A stretch of DNA of 64,000 nt from Longimicrobium sp. (GTDB lineage: Bacteria > Gemmatimonadota > Gemmatimonadetes > Longimicrobiales > Longimicrobiaceae). The translations under genes were made by a program, and so were the position numbers. This document shows positions 53,717 to 62,205 of the stretch, piece by piece. Below the pieces are notes generated by a model. That model saw only the letters and a list, made by a program, of their open reading frames with translations. It had not been told where the DNA came from and searched no databases. The first letter of the stretch is position 1, and each line of letters starts with the position of its first letter. Where the stretch lies: positions 228,233 through 292,232 of the forward strand of contig DASUYB010000089.1 in assembly GCA_036377595.1 (NCBI GenBank). The letters are read 5' to 3'.

Positions 53717-54184
53717 ATGACCGAGCAAGCTTCCGCGGCGGGGATCCCGCCGTCCATCGACCGCATCCTGCGGCGCTTCGCCATGCTGTCGCCCGACATG
53801 ACGCGGCAGGCGCTGGTGCAGTACGCCAACCGGCTTCCGCCGCTCCCCGAGCGCTTCCGGGGGCTCGACATGGAGCAGTACCGCGTGCACGAGTGCCAGA
53901 CGCCGGTGGCCATCTTCCCCGAGGTGGTGGACGGGAAGATGTGGTTCCACGCCGACGTCCCGCGCGAGAGCGCCGCCATCCGCGCGCTGCTGGCCATGCT
54001 CTTCGAGGCGCTGAACGGCCAGCCGCCGCAGACCACCCTCGACATCCCCCCCGACTTCGTGCGCCAGGTGATGGGCAAGATCGGCCTGCAGGCGCGCGAG
54101 AACGGGCTGAACGCCATGGTCGAGCGCCTGCGCCGCGCCGCCCGCCGGGCCACCGCCGAGGCGGGACCGGCAACGGCGGGATGA
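53717..54184 (+). CDS. SufE-family Fe-S cluster assembly protein
   Basis: A 155-residue protein with the SufE fold. The segment RYAMLSPDMTRQAL-like start (FAMLSPDMTRQALVQYANRL) and the loop VHECQTPVAIFPEVVDG carry the persulfide-accepting Cys in a CQ motif. SufE takes sulfur from SufS cysteine desulfurase. The C-terminal 45 residues (VMGKIGLQARENGLNAMVER and a basic tail) fit the family. No other suf gene is nearby. ATG at 53717; TATATT lies 34 nt upstream as a possible -10. Confidence 0.85.
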   Translation: MTEQASAAGIPPSIDRILRRFAMLSPDMTRQALVQYANRLPPLPERFRGLDMEQYRVHECQTPVAIFPEVVDGKMWFHADVPRESAAIRALLAMLFEALNGQPPQTTLDIPPDFVRQVMGKIGLQARENGLNAMVERLRRAARRATAEAGPATAG

Positions 54185-54315
54185 CGGGGCGGAAGGGGAC
54201 GCGGATCGCCGCCCGGGCGGCGCACTTCGGCGCGCGGGCGAGCCAAAACGCACTTGCGCGACGGGGGCCGCCGCATTCTTTTGTCGGCCCGGACCGACAG
54301 GAGACCTGGATACCG

Positions 54316-54825
54316 ATGCCTCGACCGATCCCCGGCCTGGTGCGCCCGGCGCTCGTCGCCGCGCTGGCGCTGGCCGCCGCAGGCTGCCACCCCGGCGGCG
54401 ACTACGGGTACGACCGCGTTTCGTACCGCGAAGAGCCCGCCGTGCCGCAGGCCACCAACCCCGACCCGCCCCCGGTTCCCGCCGGCGGGCTGGCCGGCGC
54501 CGCGCAGGCGCGCCTGGCCGCGAAGAACCTTCCCGCCGGCGTCACGCAGGCCATGGTGGACCAGGGGCAGGACCTGTTCGGCACCGTGTGCGCCGGCTGC
54601 CACGGGCCCGCGGGGGCCGGCACCACCACCTGCCCCACGCTGAGCGACACCAAGTGGATCAACATCTCCGGCGCCTACCCGGAGATCGTGACGCTGATCA
54701 CCAACGGCGTGCCGCAGCCGAAGGAGCACCCGGCGCCCATGCCGCCCAAGGGCGGCGGGAGCTTCGACGACGCGCAGGTGCGCGCCCTGGCCGCCTACGT
54801 CTACGCGCTGAGCCACCAGTCATGA
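54316..54825 (+). CDS. Class I cytochrome c lipoprotein
   Basis: A 169-residue lipoprotein (lipobox LAAAGC). The haem site is CAGCH within GTVCAGCHGPAGAG, and the axial Met is in HPAPMPPKGGG. A 65-residue Pro/Ala linker separates the lipid anchor from the haem domain. It probably carries electrons in the periplasm. GGAG is upstream of the ATG. The stop overlaps the next gene's ATG by 4 nt, so the pair is coupled. Confidence 0.92.
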   Translation: MPRPIPGLVRPALVAALALAAAGCHPGGDYGYDRVSYREEPAVPQATNPDPPPVPAGGLAGAAQARLAAKNLPAGVTQAMVDQGQDLFGTVCAGCHGPAGAGTTTCPTLSDTKWINISGAYPEIVTLITNGVPQPKEHPAPMPPKGGGSFDDAQVRALAAYVYALSHQS

Positions 54826-55175
54826 GCACACCCGACGACGACCGCACCGGCGAGACGGTCCGCGCGCGCTATCGCGCGTGGGCCGACGCCAACCCGCGCC
54901 CGCGCGGCGCCTCGGCCATCGGCATGCCCGAGGTCAGCGAGGGCGCGCTGCGCATGGTTGCCCTGGCCGCGGGGATGGGGATCGGGCTGGGGCTGCTGGC
55001 GCTGGCCGCCACCGCCTTCGTGGCCGCGCAGAGCTGGGCCACCATCGCCCGCGGCGGCGCGGTGGTGGCGTACGCCCTAACCGGCATCTTCCTGACCATC
55101 GCCGGGCTGGGGTGCATCATCGCGGTGCTGAACCACAACTTCCGGGTGCTGGCCGGTCCTCCCGCGCACCACTGA
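54822..55175 (+). CDS. Small membrane protein coupled to cytochrome c
   Basis: A 117-residue protein with a polar N-terminus (45 residues) and two hydrophobic helices (MVALAAGMGIGLGLLALAAT and GAVVAYALTGIFLTIAGLGC). No family is recognised. The ATGA overlap with the cytochrome c gene suggests a role with it, for example as a membrane partner. A strong terminator follows 10 nt after the stop. Confidence 0.75.
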   Translation: MSTPDDDRTGETVRARYRAWADANPRPRGASAIGMPEVSEGALRMVALAAGMGIGLGLLALAATAFVAAQSWATIARGGAVVAYALTGIFLTIAGLGCIIAVLNHNFRVLAGPPAHH

Positions 55176-55185
55176 GCACACCGAG

Positions 55186-55223
55186 GCGGCGCGCCGGGAC
55201 CCGACTCCCGGCGCGCCGCTTTC
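55186..55223 (+). terminator. Rho-independent terminator of the cytochrome c operon
   Basis: Perfect 14-bp stem GCGGCGCGCCGGGA/TCCCGGCGCGCCGC, 6-nt loop, followed by TTTCCC. Confidence 0.85.
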
Positions 55224-55363
55224 CCTTGCGGTGGCCACCGCGCGTCGGGGGCCTTCCCGTTCCAGGGAAGCGCCCGAAAGCGCGACTCTGCGCGCCACGG
55301 CGGGTGTTCTCTCTGCCAGATTAGTCCCTAAGCGGGTGGGCCTCTTTGGGGTGTTCACGAGTG

Positions 55364-55392
55364 TTGACTTCGGACGAGGGGCGATGTACACT
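55364..55392 (+). promoter_or_regulatory. Sigma70-type promoter of the lipoprotein/HD-GYP pair
   Basis: TTGACT (55364-55369) and TACACT (55387-55392) are 17 bp apart, about 70 nt before the ATG at 55470. Confidence 0.65.
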
Positions 55393-55469
55393 ATGGTGCA
55401 ATCACGCTACAACCTGTCTTGAACCGTATCCCCGCCCCCGCACACCACGTGTACCGGAGAAAACCCCCC

Positions 55470-55967
55470 ATGCTGTCCAGAATCTCGTTCCGTCGCCCGT
55501 CCCTTGCCCTCGCCGGCATCCTGATCGCCATCGGCGGCTGCGCCGAATCGCCATCGGCGCCGGCGCAGCCCGAGTTCGTGCTGCGCGGCGCCCACGCGCG
55601 CTTCAGCATCAGCGGCACCGCCTCGGCCGTGATCGACCAGCGCGGCGGATCGCTGGTGAGCCCCGCCGGCGACCGCATCGTGTTCCCGGCCGGCGCGCTG
55701 TCGGGCCCCACGCAGATCAGCATCACCTCCGACGAGACGTACGTGGGCGTGGAGCTGCAGCCGCACGGGCTGACCTTCCCCGAGGGGCACCTGCCGGTGC
55801 TGCAGCTGAACACGGCGGGCTCGAATGCCGGGGCCTATCAGCGAATCAGCGTTTCCTACGTGAACGAGAGCGGCTCGGTGGCCGAGATCCTGCCCGCGAC
55901 AACCGGCAACAACCGCGCGAGCACGAACCTGCACCACTTCTCGGGGTACATGGCCAGCGGCTACTGA
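55470..55967 (+). CDS. Lipoprotein with ZU5-like beta-sandwich (second copy)
   Basis: A 165-residue lipoprotein (lipobox AIGGC). The domain reads VIDQRGGSLVSPAGDRIVFP then AGALSGPTQISI, the same 'GG.L....G..I.fPaGAl...T.I.i' theme as the lipoprotein at 22892-23488, with different detail. The start ATG follows GGAG; a longer ORF would begin at 55419. It is followed 22 nt later by the TPR/HD-GYP gene, again a TPR protein, as in the first copy. Confidence 0.8.
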   Translation: MLSRISFRRPSLALAGILIAIGGCAESPSAPAQPEFVLRGAHARFSISGTASAVIDQRGGSLVSPAGDRIVFPAGALSGPTQISITSDETYVGVELQPHGLTFPEGHLPVLQLNTAGSNAGAYQRISVSYVNESGSVAEILPATTGNNRASTNLHHFSGYMASGY

Positions 55968-55989
55968 TCTGCCGGCCGGACCAGGTTCG

Positions 55990-57660
55990 ATGCTCCGGGG
56001 CGCCAGTGACCTGGCGCCCCTCTGCGTCCTCTTATCTCCCACTCGATCCGCGTTGACTCAGTTTCCCGCCGCCGGATATCTCGACCGCGCCCTGAAGCAC
56101 GAGGCGGAAGGTGCATGGGCCGACGCCGCAGCATGCTACGACCAGGCTTTCCAGCACGCGGTGCGGGAGCGTGACCGTGACGGCATGCTGGAGGCGGTCA
56201 CGCGGCTGGGGCACTGCTTCCGCCAGAGCGGCGAGACCGACGCGGCCCACGACGTCTTCGACTTCGCGACGACGTCGGCGGAGCTCGCGGGCGATCACCT
56301 CCGGGCGGCCCGCGCGCTGAACGGGGTGGGGATCCTGCTCCAGTCGGCCGGGCGGATCGAGGAGGCGGAGGAGATGTACCTGCGTGCCCGGGCCCACGCG
56401 CTGGAGGTGCTGTCGGCGCCCGTGCTCGGCGAGATCGAGCAGAACCTCGGCATCCTGGACAACATCCGGGGCAAGCTCCAGTCCGCGCTCGACCACTACG
56501 TCGCGGGGCTCACCCATCTCCGCGCCACCGACCACCCGCGCGGCTGCGCGCGGGCGCTCAACAACATGGGCATGCTCCACATCGACATGGGCAAGCTGGA
56601 AGACGCCGACGCGTACTTCCAGCAGGCGCTCGAGATGTGCGAGAAGGCGGGCGACATCGTGTCGGCGGGATGGATCCACATCAACCGCACCGAGCTGTTC
56701 CTCGCGCTCGGCCAGCCCGACCGGGCGCGCGCCAGCTGCGACGAAGGCTTCGAGATCGCCAGCCGCCTGAACGACCACCTGCGCCGCGGCGAGGCGCTCA
56801 AGTTCTACGGCATCATCTACCGGCAGACGGGAAAGCTGCACCTGGCCCAGATCCACCTGGAGCAGGCGGTGGAGATCGCGGGCGGGCGCGAGCCGCTGCT
56901 GGAGGCCGAGACGCAGCGCGAGCTGGCGCTGGTGCTGCGCGCGCAGTCGCGCAACCGCGAGGCGCTCGAGGCGCTGAACCGCGCGCACGCGCTGTTCACG
57001 GGGCTGCGGGCGCACCCCGACCAGGAAGACATCACCCAGCGCATCAGCAAGCTGGAGACGGACTTCCTGTCGCTGGTGCGCTTCTGGGGCGAGTCGATCG
57101 AGGCCAAGGACCGCTACACCAGCGGCCACTGCGAGCGGGTGGCCGACTACGCCTGCCGGCTGGCCACCGAGGCGGGGATGGGCGAGCGCGAGATCGTGTG
57201 GTTCCGGATGGGCGCCTTCCTGCACGACCTGGGGAAGACCGAGGTGCCCGAGGAGATCCTGAACAAGCCGGGGAAGCTGACCGACGAGGAGCGCGCCATC
57301 ATGGAGCGCCATCCCGTGACCGGCGACGAGATGCTGGCGCCGGTGGAGTTCCCCTGGGACATCCGCCCCATGGTGCGCTCGCACCACGAGCGCTGGGACG
57401 GGCGCGGCTACCCCGACGGGCTCTCCGGCGACACCATCCCGCTCTCCGCGCGGATCCTGCGCATCGCCGACGTGTTCGACGCGCTGACCACCGCGCGCAG
57501 CTACCGCCGCCGGCTGACGCCCGAGGAGGCGCTGGAGATCATGGAGGACGACGACGGCTCGTTCGACCCCGAGATCTTCTCCATCTTCAAGGAGCTGTTC
57601 CCGCAGATCATGGGCACCGCCGAGGAGGCGCAGAAGCGGATGGCCGTCTCCCAGGCCTGA
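55990..57660 (+). CDS. TPR-HD-GYP cyclic-di-GMP phosphodiesterase-like protein
   Basis: A soluble protein of 556 residues. The first ~350 residues are TPR repeats (ALNGVGILLQSAGRIEEAEE, ALNNMGMLHIDMGKLEDADA). A C-terminal HD-GYP domain (about 365-540) has GAFLHDLGKTEVP, RHPVTGDEML and HHERWDGRGYPDGL, the full HHExxDGxGYP set, so activity on c-di-GMP is likely. There is no receiver domain; the TPRs likely provide the input. A TTG at 56053 is an alternative start; ATG 55990 is listed. Confidence 0.92.
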   Translation: MLRGASDLAPLCVLLSPTRSALTQFPAAGYLDRALKHEAEGAWADAAACYDQAFQHAVRERDRDGMLEAVTRLGHCFRQSGETDAAHDVFDFATTSAELAGDHLRAARALNGVGILLQSAGRIEEAEEMYLRARAHALEVLSAPVLGEIEQNLGILDNIRGKLQSALDHYVAGLTHLRATDHPRGCARALNNMGMLHIDMGKLEDADAYFQQALEMCEKAGDIVSAGWIHINRTELFLALGQPDRARASCDEGFEIASRLNDHLRRGEALKFYGIIYRQTGKLHLAQIHLEQAVEIAGGREPLLEAETQRELALVLRAQSRNREALEALNRAHALFTGLRAHPDQEDITQRISKLETDFLSLVRFWGESIEAKDRYTSGHCERVADYACRLATEAGMGEREIVWFRMGAFLHDLGKTEVPEEILNKPGKLTDEERAIMERHPVTGDEMLAPVEFPWDIRPMVRSHHERWDGRGYPDGLSGDTIPLSARILRIADVFDALTTARSYRRRLTPEEALEIMEDDDGSFDPEIFSIFKELFPQIMGTAEEAQKRMAVSQA

Positions 57661-57679
57661 TCCCCGTCGATCCTGTTTC

Positions 57680-57767
57680 ACATAGAGACGCCGAGAAAAA
57701 CGGAGAGGCACGGAGAACCGCGATGAGTTCTCCGTGCCTCTCTTTTTCCTCGGTGCCCTCGATGTGA
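57680..57767. repeat. 3' palindrome family, copy 8
   Basis: The arms contain GAGAAAAACGGAGAGGCACG and the imperfect complement CGTGCCTCTCTTTTTCCTC around GAACCGCGATGAGTTC. It lies between convergent HD-GYP and ispH genes. Confidence 0.75.
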
Positions 57768-57789
57768 TTCTTTCTCTCCGATCCTCGGA

Positions 57790-59049
57790 TCAGGCGGCGA
57801 CGGCGGGCGCCTCGACGGGGATGCCGCGGGTGCGCAGGATCAGCTCGACCGCCTCGCCGATCTTGTTGTTGGGCGTCGACGCGCCGGCGGTCAGGCCCAC
57901 GACGAGGGGGCCGGCGGGGAGCCAGTCCTCCGCCTCCACCTCGGGCGCGTCGGCCGGCGTGCCGCTGGGCTTGAAGCGGATGGTGCGCCGCTCCGGGTCG
58001 ATGCAGCGCGCGTCAGCGATGTGGTAGGTGACCACGTGGCGCGCGCAGATCACCGCCAGGTGGTTGGTGTTCGACGAGTTGTAGCCGCCGATCACCAGCA
58101 TCACGTCGGGCTTGCGCTCCTCGTCCCCCACCAGCTTGACCACCGCGTCCTGGCGCTCCTGCGTGGCCGAGCAGATGGTGTCGAACGAGCGGAAGCGCTG
58201 CGCCGCGTCGTACCCCGGCTCGCCGCCGTACCGCCGCTCCAGCGCCTTCCCCACCTCCGCGGCGATGGCGAGCGAGTCGCCCGAAAGCATGGTCGTCTGG
58301 TTGGCCACGCCGATCCGCTGCAGGTGCAGGTCGGGGTCGAAGCCGGGCGAGGTTTTCTCGCGGAAGTGCTCGAGGAACGCCTCGCGCGCCATGGCCCCGG
58401 GCGCGCGCTCGATGTAGTCCATCACCAGCCGCGCCTCGGCCATGTCGCGCACCACGATGAAGCGCCCCTCGGGCCAGCGGTACACCTGGCTGGCCGTCGC
58501 CCGCGTCTCTTCGTGGTAGTGCTTGCCGTGGATCAGCGCGGTGAACCCGTCGCGGGCGTACTGGTCGACCCGCTTCCACACGTTCAGCACGCTGCCGCAG
58601 GTGGTGTCGACCAGGATGGCCCCGGTCTCCTGCAGCCGGCGGAAGTCGTCCACCGTGGCCCCGAAGGCGGGGAGGATCACCACGTCCTCGGGGGTCAGGC
58701 CGGAGAAGTCGAAGCGGCCGCCCTCGCCGGGGTAGAGGAAGACGACGCCCATGTCGGTCAGGCGCCGGTTCACGTGCGGGTTGTGGATGATCTCGCCCAG
58801 CAGGAAGACGCGGCGGTCGGGGAACTTCACCCGCGTCTCGTAGGCGTAGTCGACCGCGCGGTCCACGCCGTAGCAGAAGCCGAACTCCTCCGCCAGCCGC
58901 ACGGTCACCTCGTCGCGGCCGCGGCCGTACGTCTCCTCGTAGCCGCGCGCGCGGATGCGGTCCACCAGCGCGCTGTGGTACTCGGACCGGATCAGCGGCT
59001 CGATCTCCTTGCGGAGCCCGAAGCCGCGGCGGAAATAGTTCTGCTCCAC
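57790..59049 (-). CDS. ispH: 4-hydroxy-3-methylbut-2-enyl diphosphate reductase (IspH)
   Basis: The last enzyme of the MEP isoprenoid pathway, making IPP and DMAPP with a [4Fe-4S] cluster. The three cluster cysteines are in EFGFCYGVDRAV, DTTCGSVLNV and TICSATQERQ. HNPHVNRRL supplies a conserved His. At 419 residues with an N-terminal extension it fits the longer cyanobacterial/plastid-like form. GTG at 59049 is chosen because upstream codons run into a heptamer repeat (59056-59088). The order converges with the HD-GYP gene. Confidence 0.94.
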   Translation of the reverse strand: MEQNYFRRGFGLRKEIEPLIRSEYHSALVDRIRARGYEETYGRGRDEVTVRLAEEFGFCYGVDRAVDYAYETRVKFPDRRVFLLGEIIHNPHVNRRLTDMGVVFLYPGEGGRFDFSGLTPEDVVILPAFGATVDDFRRLQETGAILVDTTCGSVLNVWKRVDQYARDGFTALIHGKHYHEETRATASQVYRWPEGRFIVVRDMAEARLVMDYIERAPGAMAREAFLEHFREKTSPGFDPDLHLQRIGVANQTTMLSGDSLAIAAEVGKALERRYGGEPGYDAAQRFRSFDTICSATQERQDAVVKLVGDEERKPDVMLVIGGYNSSNTNHLAVICARHVVTYHIADARCIDPERRTIRFKPSGTPADAPEVEAEDWLPAGPLVVGLTAGASTPNNKIGEAVELILRTRGIPVEAPAVAA

Positions 59050-59055
59050 TGCGTC

Positions 59056-59088
59056 GAAGTGCGTGAGTGCGAAGGTGCGTGAGTGCGC
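59056..59088. repeat. AGTGCGA-type heptamer repeat
   Basis: GAAGTGCGTGAGTGCGAAGG followed by TGCGTGAGTGCG, just upstream of ispH. The ORF on the minus strand reads through it, which would inflate the apparent ispH N-terminus. Confidence 0.7.
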
Positions 59089-59227
59089 CGGCGGGGTGAA
59101 GGCTAACCCCCGGCGGAGAGCGGCGCAACCTCGCGCAAACGCCGCACGGGGAATAGTTTTTGCCCCCTCGCGGCGCGTCCCGACGCGCACTGGTACACCA
59201 CGCCGCCCGAACGGAGCCGGAGGATCG

Positions 59228-60109
59228 TTGAGGCTGGGGAAGAAGAAGCCCAAGGCGCTGGGCGGCGCGCCGCGCACCGGCAAGTGGACGCGTGACGTCC
59301 CCGAGCGCCGGCGCCTGGGGGGCGAGCACCGCGGCTCGCTGATCCTGCTGCTGATCGCCGGGGCGGCGATCGTGGTGGCGATGTCGATCTTCGCCTTCAT
59401 GGCCAACGCGCGGCTCGACCACGGGCTGATGGGCCAGTATCCCCAGGCCCGCCGCCGGCCCGACTGGGTGCGGCTGAACGACCTCCCCCGCTACATCCCC
59501 GACGCCTTCCTGGCCGTCGTGGACACCTCCTCCTTCCAGCGCCTTTCCCCCTACGGGCGGCAGGACCGGCCGCGGCTGACCGTCGACCTGGTCTCGCAGG
59601 TGCAGCGGCTGCGCGGCGGGGTCGACGACCAGGCGTGGCGCGCGTTCATGGTGCCGCTGACCGAGGCGCGGCTGTCGCGCGGGCAGATGCTGGAGTACTA
59701 CCTGAACCGAATCTACCTGGGGAAGGCGGGCGACTGGCGGATCTACGGGGTGCAGCACGCGGCCGAGGAGTACTTCGGGAAGGACGCGCGCGAGCTGACG
59801 CTGAGCGAGGCAACCACGCTGGCGGGGATGCTGCTGCCGCCGCGGCTGGTGCACCCCGAGGCCATCCCCGGCGCGGTGGGCGCGCGGCGCAACGAGGTGC
59901 TGCGGCGGCTGCTGGCGGCGGGGGAGATCGACCGCGCGGCGTACGACGCGGCACGGCGCGAGATGCTGGCCTTCCAGCCGGGGATCGACTACGCGCCGAT
60001 GACGCGCCCGGCCGGCTGGGGCGAGGAGCCCGAGGTGATCCGCCTCCCGCCCGGCTCTATCCCCGTGAGCGACTCGTCGCGGGCGAATCCGCCGTCCGGC
60101 GGGGAGTGA
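59228..60109 (+). CDS. GT51-like (penicillin-binding-protein transglycosylase) domain protein, degenerate
   Basis: A 293-residue protein with a basic N-terminus and one TM (SLILLLIAGAAIVVAMSIFA). The rest follows the GT51 fold: QMLEYYLNRIYLGKAGDWRI, GVQHAAEEYFGKDARELTLS and EATTLAGMLLPPRLVHP match the second half. The first catalytic motif, normally ED-x-x-F-x-x-H-x-G, is replaced by VVDTSSFQRLSPYG, lacking the catalytic Glu and His. No transpeptidase domain follows. Either a regulatory or scaffold homologue or an unusual enzyme. TTG at 59228 follows GGAGG by 4 nt. The 3' end overlaps the opposing gene by 53 nt. Confidence 0.8.
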   Translation: MRLGKKKPKALGGAPRTGKWTRDVPERRRLGGEHRGSLILLLIAGAAIVVAMSIFAFMANARLDHGLMGQYPQARRRPDWVRLNDLPRYIPDAFLAVVDTSSFQRLSPYGRQDRPRLTVDLVSQVQRLRGGVDDQAWRAFMVPLTEARLSRGQMLEYYLNRIYLGKAGDWRIYGVQHAAEEYFGKDARELTLSEATTLAGMLLPPRLVHPEAIPGAVGARRNEVLRRLLAAGEIDRAAYDAARREMLAFQPGIDYAPMTRPAGWGEEPEVIRLPPGSIPVSDSSRANPPSGGE

Positions 60110-60674
60110 CGCGCTGCGAATCGCCCCGCGCGCTGTCGGCCCGCGTGGTGTCGGGGGCCACCCAGGGGCGCGAGAGGTGGATCTGCACCAGCTTCCAGTC
60201 GCCCCGGTCCTGCGAGAACACCCCCGAAGCGCGCAGCCACTGCTCCGGCCCCGCCGCCCCCGGCGCGATGAACTGGATGGGGGTGGAGAACCACCCCGTC
60301 TGCTCGCGCAATCCCACTTCCACACGCAGGTCGGGCGTCCGGGCGACGGACGGCGCGGGAACGGCCACGCTGTCGAGCGCCTCGGCCAGCCCGCGCACGC
60401 CGATCCGCGCCACCCCGCCCGACGCGTCGGAGCCGATCACCAGCACGTCTTCCGTCGGGTTGATGGCGGTGATGGCGCGGGTCCGGTTCCCCCGCCCCAG
60501 TTCCTCGGCGAAGTTGCGCACGCGCGCGCGGATCTCGCTGGCCGCCTCCTGCTGGTCGATGCGGGCGGGGTCGCGCTGGGTGTAGAAGCCGCGCGGGGTG
60601 CGCTCCACCTTCACCAGGTCGCAGGCCGCCAGGGAGAGGAGGGCCGCGGCGGCGGCCGGAAACAGTCGTCGCAC
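60057..60674 (-). CDS. NTF2/SnoaL-like lipoprotein
   Basis: A 205-residue lipoprotein (lipobox SLAAC). The segment from SEIRARVRNFAEELGRGN through EDVLVIGSDASGG to WLRASGVFSQDRGDWKLVQ is a SnoaL-like/NTF2 cone fold, with closing 'DWKLVQIHLS'. Ligand unknown. The last ~30 residues are polar and disordered. GTG at 60674 is chosen to include the signal peptide. Its 3' end overlaps the convergent GT51-like gene by 53 nt. Confidence 0.8.
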   Translation of the reverse strand: MRRLFPAAAAALLSLAACDLVKVERTPRGFYTQRDPARIDQQEAASEIRARVRNFAEELGRGNRTRAITAINPTEDVLVIGSDASGGVARIGVRGLAEALDSVAVPAPSVARTPDLRVEVGLREQTGWFSTPIQFIAPGAAGPEQWLRASGVFSQDRGDWKLVQIHLSRPWVAPDTTRADSARGDSQRVTPRRTADSPATSRSRG

Positions 60675-60828
60675 GTTGGGCGGGGTGCGGGGTACGGTGG
60701 CGAGGGCGGAGGACCGACCCGAATCTGCGCGGCGCGCCCCCGGTGTCAAGCGCGGGCGAGTCCCTTGACGCCACGGGCGGTCTGCGCCATCGTCCAATCC
60801 AGCAATCCCGCTGTAAACGGATGACCCG

Positions 60829-61539
60829 ATGATCTGGTTCGGAAACCTCGCGCACGCGCTCCGCATCCCCATCCCCGCGCTCGTCGGCGGGGACGACGGG
60901 CAGCGCATGGAGGCGGCGCTCCGCCACGTGGCCGCGCACGCGCCGCACCTGGAGGGCGACGCGCTGCTCGACGCGCTGGCCGACACGGGGATGGTGGACC
61001 GCGCCACCGCGCGGCGCCTCCTTCCCTGCTACCGCCACTTCGACGCCGACCGCTGGTTCGCGGAGTCGCTGCGCTCGCTGTCGCTGAAGGGCCCGCTCGT
61101 GGCCGACGAGTTCCGCGGGCGGATCGGCCGCGTGGTGGAGGACCTCACCGGAAACGCGCGGCTCGAGGAGGTGGGGCCTGAGGGCGCGGTGCGCTTCTCG
61201 GTGGGCGGGCGCGAGGGAATCGTGCTGGCGTACCCGGCGGTGCAGTGGTCGCTCGGCGGGCCGTCGATGAAGGCGGTGGAGGCCGCGGCCGACGAGATGC
61301 CCGACGCGCTGGTGATCGTCGCGCGCAACTTCCAGGACAACACCCGCGCGCAGCTCTCCGCGATCCTCGACCGCACCGAGGTGCCGGGGACGCTGGTGAC
61401 GGTGAACCTGCTGCTGGGGATGCGGGCCACGGTGCTGAAGTACCAGCCGGCGCCCGACCGCGTGCTGGACCTGCTCAGCCTGGGCCGCCCCATCCGCACG
61501 CAGGACGTGGCCACGCTCGGCGAGCGCATCGCGGCGTAG
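60829..61539 (+). CDS. Uncharacterised protein (236 aa)
   Basis: A soluble protein with no signal peptide or TM. The N-terminal half is helical (YRHFDADRWFAESLRSL); the second half is alpha/beta, with REGIVLAYPAVQWSLGG, DALVIVARNFQDNTRAQLSA and EVPGTLVTVNLLLGMRATVL alternating strands and helices. I recognise no family or catalytic motif. It is followed by a good terminator, supporting that it is real. Confidence 0.7.
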   Translation: MIWFGNLAHALRIPIPALVGGDDGQRMEAALRHVAAHAPHLEGDALLDALADTGMVDRATARRLLPCYRHFDADRWFAESLRSLSLKGPLVADEFRGRIGRVVEDLTGNARLEEVGPEGAVRFSVGGREGIVLAYPAVQWSLGGPSMKAVEAAADEMPDALVIVARNFQDNTRAQLSAILDRTEVPGTLVTVNLLLGMRATVLKYQPAPDRVLDLLSLGRPIRTQDVATLGERIAA

Positions 61540-61558
61540 GCGGATCGACCGCACGGAT

Positions 61559-61598
61559 GACGAGGGGCGAGCCGGCAGACGGTTCGCCCCTCGTCTTT
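61559..61598 (+). terminator. Rho-independent terminator of the 236-aa gene
   Basis: Stem GACGAGGGGCGAGCC/GGTTCGCCCCTCGTC (one G-U pair), 7-nt loop, then TTTCCTGATT. Confidence 0.8.
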
Positions 61599-61605
61599 CC
61601 TGATT

Positions 61606-61680
61606 CTCACGCGGAGACGCGGAGTCGCGGAGAACTCATCGCCGGGGTGAGTTCTCCGCGCCTCCGCGTCTCCGCGTGAG
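61606..61680. repeat. 3' palindrome family, copy 9
   Basis: CTCACGCGGAGACGCGGAGT faces GCCTCCGCGTCTCCGCGTGA around GAACTCATCGCCGGGGTGAG, between convergent genes. Nearly the same as copy 6 (48691-48773). Confidence 0.85.
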
Positions 61681-61688
61681 GCTTCTTT

Positions 61689-62147
61689 TCAGTGGTGCGT
61701 CGCGGTCGTGAGGACGCCGTTGATCGCCGTCTCCCACTCGCCGATCCAGCGCTGGAAGTCGGCGTCGCTCATGCTCAGCAGGCGGTCTTCGGCGACGGGG
61801 CCGAGCGCGGTCAGGTCGTAGCGCACCTCGGCCGTGGTGCCGCCGCCCGCCGCGGGCGAGGTGCGCACCTGGATGCGCCCGGAGCGCGAGCCCGGCACCA
61901 GGTGCGCGTAGACGATGCGGCGCCCCGGCTCGTACTCCGCCACGCTCCAGTACGACTCGCGGCCGCGCTCGTCTGTGGTGAAGGTGGTGCCGACCTGCGC
62001 CGTACCGTCCGCGGGCCAGAGGAACTTCGGCGACCACCCGGCCGCCCAGCGCGCCTCTCCCACCGGCTCGAAGAGCGGGAATACCTCCTCCACCGGCCCG
62101 TCCAGGTGGATGGTGGCTGTGCGTGTGACGTGCTCCGCCTGCGGCAT
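61689..62147 (-). CDS. SRPBCC-fold protein
   Basis: A START/polyketide-cyclase-type (SRPBCC) protein of 152 residues (ATIHLDGPVEEVFPLFEPVG, then RWAAGWSPKFL, VVYAHL-like strand, closing helix DADFQRWIGEWETAI). Two starts compete. The ATG at 62147 has GGAG plus GCGAACG before it, the same leader as the next gene upstream. The ATG at 62213 adds MLSAAAVALLAIPITLAAQ, which looks like a signal peptide and would overlap the upstream stop by 8 nt. The inner start is listed; ligand is unknown. Confidence 0.82.
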   Translation of the reverse strand: MPQAEHVTRTATIHLDGPVEEVFPLFEPVGEARWAAGWSPKFLWPADGTAQVGTTFTTDERGRESYWSVAEYEPGRRIVYAHLVPGSRSGRIQVRTSPAAGGGTTAEVRYDLTALGPVAEDRLLSMSDADFQRWIGEWETAINGVLTTATHH

Positions 62148-62205
62148 CGTTCGCTCCTGTGCGGCAAGGGTGATTGGAATCGCGAGGAGGGCGACCGCGG
62201 CGGCG

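Noticed and set aside
59050..59406. 119-codon N-terminal extension of IspH
   Set aside because: It runs through the heptamer repeat and the divergent promoter region and has no IspH similarity.
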